Shown: positions 1 through 8,216 of the stretch, piece after piece
Layout of the letters: each line of letters opens with the position of its first letter
How positions within the stretch are numbered: position 1 is the stretch's first letter
Source: Rhizobium sp. RU33A
GTDB lineage: Bacteria > Pseudomonadota > Alphaproteobacteria > Rhizobiales > Rhizobiaceae
Direction: 5' to 3'
DNA length: 64,000 nt
Assembly: GCF_900156055.1 (NCBI RefSeq)
Contig: NZ_FTMQ01000002.1
Location: forward strand, 186,001-250,000
Notes under the pieces: generated by a model
The model's database searches: none
What the model was told of the DNA's origin: nothing
Seen by the model: only the letters and a program-made list of their open reading frames with translations
Program-made: the position numbers and the translations under genes

Positions 1-942
1 GCCATAATAAGGAACGATCAGGGCCAGCGCATCCGTGATCGGATGTCCTGTTGCGATGAAAGGCAGCTTGTGGCCGGCGGTCGCCTGATCCGAGGTGATG
101 AAACAGGTGGCATTGCTGGCCGCGAGCTTCGAGACAGTGCCGGCGATCGAAGCTTCTGCCTTGTCGCGCGCCGCAAAGGCGACGACGGGGAAGTCGCGAC
201 CGACGATCGAGACTGGCCCATGCAGGACTTCTGCGGAGGAATAGGCTTCCGCATGCAGCTCGCAGGTCTCCTTGCACTTGAGTGCCGCTTCTGCGGCGAT
301 GGCAAGTGCTGGGCCGCGACCGAGCATATAGAGGGAGTCTGCCGATTTCAGCGGCTCGAGCAGTGCGCTCCAGTCTAGAGAGAGCGCCTTTTTGAAGTGC
401 TCAGGCAGCGTGTCCACGGCGCGTGTCAACGCATCGTCTCTGCTCCAGCTTGCAAGGATAGCAAGGCCGGCCACAATCGAATTGACGAAGGACTTGGTGG
501 CGGCAACCGCGATTTCGGGACCCGCCTTGATGTCGATGGCGAAGGTCGCAGCATCGGCGAGCGGCGAGGGCAGTGTGTTAACGAGGCTGATGGTCGTTGC
601 GCCGCCGGCGCGGGCGCCTCGGGCCATGGCAACGATGTCGGGGCTGGCACCCGACTGTGACACCGCAAAGGCGGCGGCCTTGCCGAGCTTCATCGGGGTC
701 TCGTAGATCGAGGCGAGCGAGGGGCCGAGCGAGGCGACCGGCAGGCCCATCTGCAGCTCTATCGCATATTTCAGGAAATGGGCCGCATGATCGGAAGAGC
801 CGCGGGCGATCGTGACGACGACGCCTGGGTCCTTGTCGCGCAGCGCGTTCGCCGCGTCTGATATCACGGTTCTGGAACTGTCCAGCAATCGGGCAGCGGC
901 TGCGGGGATCTCGTCGATCTCCTCACGCATCTTCGTGGTCAT
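1..942 (-). CDS. SIS-domain aminosugar-phosphate isomerase/deaminase (GlmS isomerase-like), 3' end cut by window
   Basis: The protein has two SIS domains like the isomerase half of GlmS but no glutaminase domain, so it probably isomerises or deaminates a hexosamine phosphate (glucosamine-6-P deaminase of the NagB-II type) in the cytoplasm. Visible motifs are ARGSSDH at about residues 46-52, SQSGASPD at about 95-102, and a C-terminal LGRGPALAIAAEAALK stretch followed by SSAEVLHGP. The 314 codons present nearly fill the usual length of about 340, so only the C-terminus is missing. The ATG lies 11 bp downstream of the gntR stop, which points to one operon with it. The exact substrate (GlcN-6-P or another sugar) cannot be read from the sequence. 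Confidence 0.85.
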   Translation of the reverse strand, partial: MTTKMREEIDEIPAAAARLLDSSRTVISDAANALRDKDPGVVVTIARGSSDHAAHFLKYAIELQMGLPVASLGPSLASIYETPMKLGKAAAFAVSQSGASPDIVAMARGARAGGATTISLVNTLPSPLADAATFAIDIKAGPEIAVAATKSFVNSIVAGLAILASWSRDDALTRAVDTLPEHFKKALSLDWSALLEPLKSADSLYMLGRGPALAIAAEAALKCKETCELHAEAYSSAEVLHGPVSIVGRDFPVVAFAARDKAEASIAGTVSKLAASNATCFITSDQATAGHKLPFIATGHPITDALALIVPYYG

Positions 943-953
943 ATCAAGCGCTT

Positions 954-1721
954 TCAGTCTTGAGGCTTCATGGGCGAGCCGATGCCGAGTTCGGCAACCA
1001 GGTCATAGGCGTCGCTGCGATAGAGCGCGCGCGACATTTCCATCACGCGGCCGGTTTCGAGATAGGCAATTCGCTGTACCGAGAGTGCTGCCGAGCCGGG
1101 GGGCACGCCGAGCAGCTTGGTTTCCTCGTCTGTCAGCAGAACGGCCGAGATGCGCTGGTTGGCACGAACGGGGCGGATGCCGGCGTCCAGCAGGCATAGG
1201 TAGAGAGAGTCCTCGATTTTATCCGGATCCGGCAGCAGGTCGTCCGGCAGGCTTGTGCGTTCCAGCGCGATCGGCATGTCATTGGCGGTTCGCAGGCGGT
1301 CGATGCGGGCGACGCGCGCGCCGCTGACGAGGCCGAGCATCATGGTTTCTTCCGCCGTCGGATAAAACAGGCCGCGACCCAGCCAGCGGGAGCCTGCGAC
1401 CATGCCGCGCCGGCGCATGTCCTCGGTGAAGGAGGTCAGCTGGCTCAGAGGTTGCTGCATGCGCGGCACGGGCTTCACGACGAATGTGCCGGACCCACGA
1501 CGACGGACGAGCAGGCCTTCTTCCACCAGTTCATCGATCGCCTTGCGCACCGTCACGCGGCTGATCTCGGCCGCTTCTGCGATGTCGCGCTCGGCCGGCA
1601 GGGCGTCGCCGTGCTTCAGGCGACCCGAGGCGACGGCGTCCTCGATCATCTTGCGCAGCTTCACATAAAGCGGTCCGCCGCGGACGGACTGAAGTTGTTC
1701 CAGGGGGAGGGGCGTGCTCAT
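954..1721 (-). CDS. GntR-family (HutC subfamily) transcriptional regulator, NagR-like
   Basis: 255 residues: an N-terminal winged helix with a recognition-helix region around ISRVTVRKAIDELVEEG (about residues 53-67) followed by a UTRA effector domain from about residue 95. UTRA domains bind small sugar phosphates or amino acids. The chosen ATG has AGAGGAA just upstream; the frame stays open 54 bases further but without a better site. It is probably co-transcribed with the SIS-domain gene and divergent from the sugar ABC operon, so repression of both by a hexosamine phosphate is the likely role. That effector is inferred from context only. Confidence 0.85.
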   Translation of the reverse strand: MSTPLPLEQLQSVRGGPLYVKLRKMIEDAVASGRLKHGDALPAERDIAEAAEISRVTVRKAIDELVEEGLLVRRRGSGTFVVKPVPRMQQPLSQLTSFTEDMRRRGMVAGSRWLGRGLFYPTAEETMMLGLVSGARVARIDRLRTANDMPIALERTSLPDDLLPDPDKIEDSLYLCLLDAGIRPVRANQRISAVLLTDEETKLLGVPPGSAALSVQRIAYLETGRVMEMSRALYRSDAYDLVAELGIGSPMKPQD

Positions 1722-2204
1722 GCGGTTCCTCTGCCCCAGGTGCGGACGGACCGCAAGCGGAGGGCAATTGCGCATTCCGTCTTCGGTGTCTGCATGCTTC
1801 CATCCCCTCGGTGGTCTTTCTCAAAACAATACCAACCAGAAACCTATTTCGCAAATGGTTTTGAAAAGGATGTGCGCATGAATGTTGATATGAAGAAATT
1901 TCGCCGGAAAAACAGCAATTTGGATGTTTTGAGGCCGATTTTGACATAACCCGCTTTACGATTGGACTAGTTTTGGTATCTTAAATTAACGATTGGAGAG
2001 GAGCCCAATCCAAAGCCTCTGCGCCTTCTTCCGCAATGGGATGAGTTGCGATTGCAGGCCCCGGCATTTCTGCTCTTCATCCAATATCGCAGGCAGTCAT
2101 GAAAACAATTTTCATCAACGATGGGATTTTCGCTTCCCGTGTTGACGATCTTGGAAAATTGACGCAGTCTGCGAAAAATAATTACGAAAGCAGGGGAATG
2201 CATC
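1722..2204. promoter_or_regulatory. 483-bp divergent regulatory region between gntR and the sugar ABC operon
   Basis: This is the longest gene-free stretch in the window and is AT-rich compared with its flanks. It contains a 9-bp direct repeat ACGATTGGA (1958-1966 and 1989-1997), a perfect dyad GATTGG-N8-CCAATC (1991-2010), a TTGACA hexamer (1941-1946) without a clear -10 partner, and TTGGTAT on each strand (near 1831-1837 on the minus strand and 1973-1979 on the plus strand). It also holds a possible 23-codon reading frame. The dyad and repeats are candidate operators for the adjacent GntR protein; no consensus was tested. Confidence 0.5.
1878..1949 (+). CDS. possible 23-residue leader peptide
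   Basis: An ATG preceded by AAAAGGA at a 7-base spacing opens a short basic peptide (starts MNVDMKKFRRKN) ending in TAA, about 250 bases upstream of the dehydrogenase gene. The ribosome-site spacing is good, but the peptide resembles nothing I know and its base composition is that of non-coding DNA. It could equally be chance. Confidence 0.15.
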   Translation: MNVDMKKFRRKNSNLDVLRPILT

Positions 2205-3389
2205 ATGAAGGTCGCGATTATCGGACTCGGATTCCGTCTTGGATATCTGGGTCGGGTGTTCAAGGAGATTGATCCGAGCTTCGAGATCGTCGGCTACGTC
2301 GATCCGGCGCCAGCCGGCATGGCAACGCTCGACGAGCATGGTATCTCTCCCGGCAAGGTCTATGACACGCCTGAAGCCCTGATCGCCGGCGAAACCTTCG
2401 ATCTCCTGATGATCGGTTCGCCCAACCACCTGCATCTCGATCATATCCGGCTCGGCCTTGAGGCTGGTCTGACCGTTTTCACCGAAAAGCCGATCGTCAC
2501 CAGCATCGAGGAGAGCTACGCGCTTGCCTCTCTGCTCAACACATATGGTCACGACCGCCTGCTGGTCGGTCTCGTGCTGCGTTACTCCCCGCTCTACCGC
2601 GACCTGCGCAAGGCGCAGGAAGAGGGGCGTCTCGGCAATGTCGTCTCGATCGAGGCCTCCGAGCACATTCAGCCCTATCACGGCGCTTTCTTCATGCGCG
2701 ACTGGCGTCGCTACGGCCGTTATGCTGGCGGCTTCATGCTGGAAAAGTGCTGCCACGACCTCGACCTTTACAACGGCGTCGTCGGTGCGCGCCCGCGCTT
2801 CGTCGCGAGCTTCGGCGGTCGCAAGAGCTTCGTGCCGGAAAACGCACCTGAAGCGGAAGGCGTCAACGATCTCAACGTCTATCACCGGAAGCCCAGCGGC
2901 TGGCAGGGTTCCGACAAGGTGTTCGACAGCGACGGCGACATCATCGATTTCCAGACCGCGATCGTCGAATACGAGAGCGGCGTGTCGATGACCTTCCATA
3001 CCAATCTCAATGTGCCGGACGAATTTCGCCGCTTCTGCGTGATCGGTTCGAAGGGCATGGCGGAAGGTGATTTCGTGCGTGGGTTCATGGATGTGCATGA
3101 CGCCCGCACCAATGAGAAGGTGATCGCCAACACCTACAAGGCGCCGTCCTCGCTGTCGCAGCACTACGGCGCCGACGAGCAGATGGCCGAAGACGTGATT
3201 GCCTTTGTGCAGACGGGTGCCAAGCAGCCCGTGTCCGCCATCGATGCGCTGGAAGCCGGCATTCTGGCGCTTGCCATGGATGAGGCGCGGCTCGCCCGCA
3301 AGGTCGTCGATCTGAAGCCGGTCTGGGAGAAGTTCGATGCCTGCCTGCACGGCACGTCGGACGCTGCCGCCCGTGTTCGGTCGGCGTAA
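2205..3389 (+). CDS. Gfo/Idh/MocA-family NAD(P)-dependent oxidoreductase
   Basis: 394 residues. The N-terminal Rossmann fold begins AIIGLGFRLGYLG (a GxGxxG-like turn at residues 6-11), and the family EKPI motif that carries the catalytic lysine lies at about residues 93-96. A C-terminal alpha/beta domain follows. Such enzymes oxidise or reduce sugars, sugar acids or inositols in the cytoplasm. AGGGGA precedes the ATG. It is the first gene of an operon with a sugar ABC transporter (13 bp to the first permease gene), so it probably acts on the imported sugar. The substrate is not predictable. Confidence 0.88.
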   Translation: MKVAIIGLGFRLGYLGRVFKEIDPSFEIVGYVDPAPAGMATLDEHGISPGKVYDTPEALIAGETFDLLMIGSPNHLHLDHIRLGLEAGLTVFTEKPIVTSIEESYALASLLNTYGHDRLLVGLVLRYSPLYRDLRKAQEEGRLGNVVSIEASEHIQPYHGAFFMRDWRRYGRYAGGFMLEKCCHDLDLYNGVVGARPRFVASFGGRKSFVPENAPEAEGVNDLNVYHRKPSGWQGSDKVFDSDGDIIDFQTAIVEYESGVSMTFHTNLNVPDEFRRFCVIGSKGMAEGDFVRGFMDVHDARTNEKVIANTYKAPSSLSQHYGADEQMAEDVIAFVQTGAKQPVSAIDALEAGILALAMDEARLARKVVDLKPVWEKFDACLHGTSDAAARVRSA

Positions 3390-3401
3390 AGGAGCGGTCG
3401 G

Positions 3402-4286
3402 ATGCAAGCTCGCCGAAGCGCTATCATCTTTGCCTGGCTGCTGATTGCGCCGGCCCTTCTCTATATCGCCGTCATCGTCGCCTATCCGCTGGTACAGACC
3501 TTCATCCTCTCGTTCACCGACGCGTCGCTCAAGAAGACGACGAACTGGGTGGGCTGGGTGAACTACGAGAAGATCTTCAACGATACCTTCGCGACCGTCA
3601 TCGTCAGGACCTTCATCTGGACCTTCTTCTCGGTGTCGATCAAGATGATCATCGGCACCTTCGGTGCGGCGATGCTGAATGCAGCCGTGCCTGGTCGGAC
3701 GCTGTTTCGTGTGCTCACCATGCCGCCGTGGATCGTGCCCATGGCGATCGGCATCTTCATGTGGGGCTGGATGTATAACGGCCAGTTCGGCATGATCTCC
3801 GGCGTGCTGCAGCGCATGGGTGTGGTCGACGGTCCCGTTGCTTTCCTCGCCTATGGCTCGACTGCCTTCTGGGCGACGATCTTCACGGATGTGTGGATCG
3901 GCGTGCCGATGGTGACGCTCTACATGCTGGCGGCGATGCAGGCGATCCCGCAGGATCTCTACGAGGCTGCCTGGACGGATGGCGCCGGTCGCTTCTACCG
4001 CTTCCGCCGGATTACCCTGCCGCTGATCCTGCCCGCCATGATCACCATGTCGATGCTGTCACTGATCGCGACCTTCAACTCCTTCGACATCATCTGGATC
4101 CTGACGCGCGGTGGTCCGAGCGGCGAGACCACCACGATGATCATCGACACCTATCACACCGCGATCGGCTCGAAGAAATACGGGGAGGGTGCCGCCCGTG
4201 CGGTCCTGATCTGCATCTTCCTCTCGATCTTCTGCGTCGCCTATTTCCGCGTGACCAGCCGTCTCTCGCAGGAGCATGCCCGATGA
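3402..4286 (+). CDS. CUT1 sugar ABC transporter permease, MalF type
   Basis: 294 residues with about six hydrophobic membrane segments; the first is at about residues 10-32. The EAA loop that docks the ATPase begins at Glu188 (EAAWTDGAG, ending in LP). It pairs with the next gene to form the inner-membrane channel. The stop codon overlaps the next start as ATGA, which implies translational coupling. The ligand is unknown; the adjacent NagR-like regulator and SIS enzyme suggest an amino sugar or a chitin or peptidoglycan fragment. Confidence 0.92.
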   Translation: MQARRSAIIFAWLLIAPALLYIAVIVAYPLVQTFILSFTDASLKKTTNWVGWVNYEKIFNDTFATVIVRTFIWTFFSVSIKMIIGTFGAAMLNAAVPGRTLFRVLTMPPWIVPMAIGIFMWGWMYNGQFGMISGVLQRMGVVDGPVAFLAYGSTAFWATIFTDVWIGVPMVTLYMLAAMQAIPQDLYEAAWTDGAGRFYRFRRITLPLILPAMITMSMLSLIATFNSFDIIWILTRGGPSGETTTMIIDTYHTAIGSKKYGEGAARAVLICIFLSIFCVAYFRVTSRLSQEHAR

Positions 4287-5143
4287 GCTACGACAAGACA
4301 GCCCTGATCAACCGTTATCGCTGGTACGAGTTGGTTGGCATCTATGCCGGGATCGCGGTGTTCCTGACCTTCGTTCTGGCGCCCTTTGTCGAGGGGTTTC
4401 TGGTGTCGCTGAAACCGCTTAGCCAGCTCTTCTCCTCGCCCTATCGCTTCTTCCCGGAGAACGGGTCTTTCGACGCCTACATCACCATGTGGGACAGCGT
4501 GCCGGGCTTTGCTCGCTACATCTTCAATTCCTTCTTCATCTCGACGATCGCGACTGTCGTCGTGCTCATCCTGGTGGTGCCGGCATCCTATGCCTTCGCC
4601 CGCTTCGAGTTCCGCGGTCGCGGTCAGTTGCTCGCCGCTTTCCTCGCGGTCAACATGTTCTCGGGCGCGGTGCTGCTGATCCCGCTCTTCCGGCTGATGC
4701 GGTCGATGGGCGTGCTCAACACCTACTTTGCGATGATCGTGCCTGGTGTCGCCTTCCTCATTCCGTCCGCCATCTGGCTCTTGCGCACCTATATGATGCG
4801 TATTCCGCGGGAGCTGGAAGAGGCGGCGTATGTCGATGGTGCAGGCTATTTCTACACCTTCCGCCGGGTCATCCTGCCGCTGGCCACGCCTGGCATCGCG
4901 GTCGTCGCCATCACCACCTTCATCGGCGCCTATGCCCAGCAATTCATCTTCGCGCTGACCTTCAACTCCAAGACCGAATACATGCCGCTGCCAATCGGGC
5001 TGTTTGCCTATTTTGGCCGTCAGGAGGTCATCTGGAACGAGCTGATGGCGGCAAGCTTCGTCGGGATTGCACCCGCCATGATCGTGATCTTCTTCCTGCA
5101 GCGATACCTCGTCAGCGGACTGACCGCCGGGGCGATTAAATAA
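4283..5143 (+). CDS. CUT1 sugar ABC transporter permease, MalG type
   Basis: 286 residues with six hydrophobic segments and an EAA loop at about residues 180-200 (EAAYVDGAG). The start was chosen at the ATG overlapping the preceding stop, giving MSYDKTALINRYRW. The same frame is open far upstream inside the first permease gene, but that part reads as frame-shifted antisense-like sequence and is not used. This is the second half of the membrane channel. The gene is followed by 65 bp and then the binding-protein gene. Confidence 0.92.
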   Translation: MSYDKTALINRYRWYELVGIYAGIAVFLTFVLAPFVEGFLVSLKPLSQLFSSPYRFFPENGSFDAYITMWDSVPGFARYIFNSFFISTIATVVVLILVVPASYAFARFEFRGRGQLLAAFLAVNMFSGAVLLIPLFRLMRSMGVLNTYFAMIVPGVAFLIPSAIWLLRTYMMRIPRELEEAAYVDGAGYFYTFRRVILPLATPGIAVVAITTFIGAYAQQFIFALTFNSKTEYMPLPIGLFAYFGRQEVIWNELMAASFVGIAPAMIVIFFLQRYLVSGLTAGAIK

Positions 5144-5208
5144 GAGCTGCCAAACAAAAATTCGGGCCAACCGGACGCTTTCAACCTGTCAACAAAGGGG
5201 AACTATCG

Positions 5209-6429
5209 ATGACAAGAAAATTGACCATGCTTGCAGGCTCGTTCGCCCTGCTCGCAAGCTCGGCGCTCACCACGCTGGCGGCCGACCAGGAGATCAGCTG
5301 GATCTATTGCGGCGACAAGATCGACCCGATCCACGAGAAGTACATCGCCGAATGGGAAGGCAAGAATGCCGGCTGGAAGGTGAAGCCAGAAGTCGTCGGT
5401 TGGGAGCAGTGCCAGGACAAGGCCACCACACTCGCCGTCGCAGGCACGCCCGTTGCCATGGCCTATGTCGGCTCGCGCACGCTGAAGGAATTCGCCCAGA
5501 ACGAGCTGATCGTTCCGGTTCCGATGACGGACGAGGAAAAGGCTTCCTACTATCCGAACATCGTCGACACTGTGACCTTCGATGACACGCAGTGGGGCGT
5601 TCCGGTCGCTTTCTCGACCAAGGCTCTCTACTGGAACAAGGACCTGTTCAAGGCTGCCGGTCTCGACCCGGAAACCCCGCCGAAGACCTGGGCTGAAGAA
5701 ATTGCCTTCGCCAAGCAGATCAAGGAAAAGACCGGTACTGCCGGTTACGGCCTGCCAGCCAAGACCTTCGACAACACCATGCACCAGTTCATGCACTGGG
5801 TTTACACCAACAACGGCAAGGTCATCGACGGCGACAAGATCGTCATCGACAGCCCGGAAGTGCTGGCCGCCCTGCAGGCCTACAAGGACATCACGCCTTA
5901 CTCCGTCGAAGGTGCAACTGCCTACGAGCAGAACGAAATCCGCGCGATCTTCCTCGACGGCAAGGTCGGCATGATCCAGGCCGGTTCGGGCGCTGCCTAT
6001 CGTTTGAAGGATACACAGATCAACTGGGGTGTCGCGCCGCTGCCGCGCGGTCCGTCGGCGCAGGGTGAAGGTACACTGTTGATCACGGACAGCCTCGCGA
6101 TCTTCTCCGGTTCGGGCGTCGAGGAAAAGGCGACCGAATTCGCCAAGTACATCACCTCGACCGACATTCAGCACGAATACGAGCTGCAGGGAGGCGCAGG
6201 CCTCACCCCGCTGCGTCCGGGTGCCGTTGTCGATCAGTTCGTTGCCAACGAGCCCTTCTGGAAGCCGTTTATCGACGGTATCGCCTATGGCGGTCCGGAG
6301 CCCCTCTTCACCGACTACAAGGGCTTCCAGAACGTCATGATCGAACTCGTCCAGTCTGTTGTCACCGGCAAGGCGGAGCCGGCCGATGCGCTGAAGAAGG
6401 CTGCCGCCGATCTCGAGCAATACAAGTAA
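5209..6429 (+). CDS. periplasmic sugar-binding protein of the ABC transporter
   Basis: 406 residues with a Sec signal peptide: basic MTRK, hydrophobic core to about residue 22, cleavage probably after LAA. The mature part belongs to the family-1 extracellular solute-binding fold (early LYWNKDLFKAAGLDP region). It captures sugar in the periplasm for the two permeases encoded upstream. AGGGGA stands in front of the ATG. A 9-bp stem-loop without a U-tract follows the stop and may stabilise this part of the message relative to the ATPase gene. Confidence 0.92.
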   Translation: MTRKLTMLAGSFALLASSALTTLAADQEISWIYCGDKIDPIHEKYIAEWEGKNAGWKVKPEVVGWEQCQDKATTLAVAGTPVAMAYVGSRTLKEFAQNELIVPVPMTDEEKASYYPNIVDTVTFDDTQWGVPVAFSTKALYWNKDLFKAAGLDPETPPKTWAEEIAFAKQIKEKTGTAGYGLPAKTFDNTMHQFMHWVYTNNGKVIDGDKIVIDSPEVLAALQAYKDITPYSVEGATAYEQNEIRAIFLDGKVGMIQAGSGAAYRLKDTQINWGVAPLPRGPSAQGEGTLLITDSLAIFSGSGVEEKATEFAKYITSTDIQHEYELQGGAGLTPLRPGAVVDQFVANEPFWKPFIDGIAYGGPEPLFTDYKGFQNVMIELVQSVVTGKAEPADALKKAAADLEQYK

Positions 6430-6447
6430 TCTCGGGCAACCGAGGCT

Positions 6448-6471
6448 CCGCGGGCCGGGATCGGCCCGCGG
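6448..6471 (+). other. intercistronic stem-loop after the binding-protein gene
   Basis: CCGCGGGCC and GGCCCGCGG form a perfect 9-bp GC stem with a 6-base loop. No run of T follows, so it is more likely an mRNA-stabilising or partial-attenuation hairpin between binding-protein and ATPase cistrons than a full terminator. Confidence 0.6.
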
Positions 6472-6528
6472 ATTTCATCAAGCGGATGTGGCCGGTCCTT
6501 TGAGGAACGGCAATGGAGACTGAGGGTC

Positions 6529-7659
6529 GTGGGTCAGCTATTTCTGAAAAAGGTGCGCAAGTCGTACGGGCATTTCGAGGTCATCAAGGGTGTCGATCTT
6601 GAGGTGAAGGACGGCGAGTTCGTCGTTTTCGTCGGGCCGTCGGGCTGCGGCAAGTCCACGCTGCTCCGCATGATCGCGGGTCTCGACGATACGACCGATG
6701 GAGACATTGTGATCGACGGCGAGCGCGTCAACGACCGCCCGCCTGTCGAACGTGGCATCGCCATGGTCTTCCAGTCCTACGCACTTTACCCGCATATGTC
6801 GGTCTTCGAGAACATCGCCTTTCCGTTGCGCGTCGAGAAGCTCCCCGAGGAGCAGATCCGCGAGAAGGTGGGCGCCGTTGCCAAGATCCTGCAGCTCGAT
6901 CAACGCCTGCAGCAGCGTCCGGGCCAGCTATCCGGCGGCCAGCGCCAGCGTGTTGCCATCGGCCGCGCCATCGTGCGCGAACCTAAGATCTTCCTGTTCG
7001 ACGAGCCGCTGTCGAACCTTGATGCGGCCCTTCGCGCCGACATGCGCATCGAGCTCACCAAGCTGCATCGTGACCTCGAAGCGACCATGATCTACGTCAC
7101 CCACGACCAGATCGAGGCCATGACCATGGCCGACCGCATCGTGGTGCTGAATGCCGGCCATATCGCCCAGGTGGGTGCGCCGCTCGAGCTCTATCACAAG
7201 CCTGAAAACACTTTCGTCGCCGGCTTCATCGGCAATCCCAAGATGAACTTCGTGCCTGTCACTTGCGTCGGCGTCGATGCCATCGGTGTCACGATTTCCT
7301 ACGAAGGCCAGACGGCAATGATCCCGGTCGATGGGCGGTCCGATCTCGTCGGCCAGACGCTGACGCTCGGCATCCGCCCCGAACACACACGTCTCGGCGC
7401 AGGCGATATCAACATCATGGTGACGCCTTCCGTCATCGAACGGCTCGGCATCAATACGATCGCCTATGCCGCACTGCCGAATGGCGAAGCCTATTGCGCG
7501 CTGTTGCCTGGCTCGGCTCCGATCCGCGTTGAGCAGCCGATGGTGACAGGCATCATGGCGGCGGATTGCCACCTTTTCGATGCCAATGGGGAGGCGCTCG
7601 AACGCCGCATCGACTGGCGCACCCTCGACTTGCCCGCCTCCGTGACGGCTGCAGAATAA
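6529..7659 (+). CDS. sugar ABC transporter ATP-binding protein (MalK/UgpC/MsmX type)
   Basis: 376 residues, GTG start. Walker [10 protein letters not shown] is at residues 36-44, the signature LSGGQ at 134-138, Walker B FLFDEP at 155-160 and a C-terminal TOBE region after about residue 235. It powers the CUT1 transporter encoded just upstream. GAGGG lies close before the GTG. It is the last gene of the operon; a canonical terminator follows 35 bp after the stop. Confidence 0.93.
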   Translation: MGQLFLKKVRKSYGHFEVIKGVDLEVKDGEFVVFVGPSGCGKSTLLRMIAGLDDTTDGDIVIDGERVNDRPPVERGIAMVFQSYALYPHMSVFENIAFPLRVEKLPEEQIREKVGAVAKILQLDQRLQQRPGQLSGGQRQRVAIGRAIVREPKIFLFDEPLSNLDAALRADMRIELTKLHRDLEATMIYVTHDQIEAMTMADRIVVLNAGHIAQVGAPLELYHKPENTFVAGFIGNPKMNFVPVTCVGVDAIGVTISYEGQTAMIPVDGRSDLVGQTLTLGIRPEHTRLGAGDINIMVTPSVIERLGINTIAYAALPNGEAYCALLPGSAPIRVEQPMVTGIMAADCHLFDANGEALERRIDWRTLDLPASVTAAE

Positions 7660-7693
7660 AGTTCCTCCCGGCCATGCCAAAGGCCAATCCCCT

Positions 7694-7719
7694 GGTCCGC
7701 CTTCGGGCGGACCTTTTTT
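7694..7719 (+). terminator. rho-independent terminator of the sugar ABC operon
   Basis: GGTCCGCC-TTCG-GGCGGACC is a perfect 8-bp stem with a UUCG-type tetraloop, followed by six T residues. It closes the dehydrogenase/ABC transporter operon. Confidence 0.93.
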
Positions 7720-7742
7720 CGTTTGAGGGCTCGCTGCCGCTG

Positions 7743-8165
7743 TCAGTCCGGAAAGCCGTCGAATTGCGGGAGGTCGTCGAGGATCTCGTCCCAGGGCGCC
7801 TTGGAGCCTACGAAGATGTGCATGGAGGGTTCCGTCGAAGGCGGGTCGATTAGCGTGCCCATGGGGATATGAACCTTCACAGTGTTGTTTTGCGCAATCT
7901 AGGAATAGATCAGGGAACCGCAGCTGCGGCAGCGAATGTCATGGATCCCTTCCGGGTCGCCATGGCGGAACAGGTTGTCTGCGCCTGGGGTGACCGTGAA
8001 ATCGTCAGTTGCGATGCCGGCAATGGGCTTAAAGGCCGATCCCGTGGTGCGACGGCACTTCGAGCGGTGACAGTTGATCGCGTAGAGGAATCGATCCGCG
8101 ACCTCGTAGCTCACGCCGCCGCCACGCAGCTTCCGCGCGCCAGAGATCTCGGTCTTCTCGCTCAT
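7743..8165 (-). pseudogene. GFA/CENP-V-family (glutathione-dependent formaldehyde-activating-like) protein, interrupted by an in-frame amber codon
   Basis: One continuous 141-codon frame encodes a GFA-family zinc protein of normal length, but codon 89 is TAG (7899-7901 on the plus-strand numbering). Before it lie MSEKTEISG...CHRSKCRRTTG and IRCRSCGSLIYS, with the paired zinc cysteines. After it the family C-terminus continues in the same frame (VHIPMGTLIDPPS, HIFVGSKAPWDEILDDLPQ). A single base change would restore the gene. Options are a young pseudogene, a sequencing error, or rare amber readthrough; the conserved downstream half argues for recent inactivation. No operon partner is apparent. 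Confidence 0.85.
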
Positions 8166-8216
8166 AATCGTCCTCCCCCACCAACCTAGGCGCGCGAGAC
8201 GACGATCTGCAAGTCT

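Noticed and set aside
2115..3407. Long open frame on the minus strand opposite the Gfo/Idh gene
   Set aside because: Antisense shadow of a GC-rich gene; no family motifs, and the plus-strand gene is certain.
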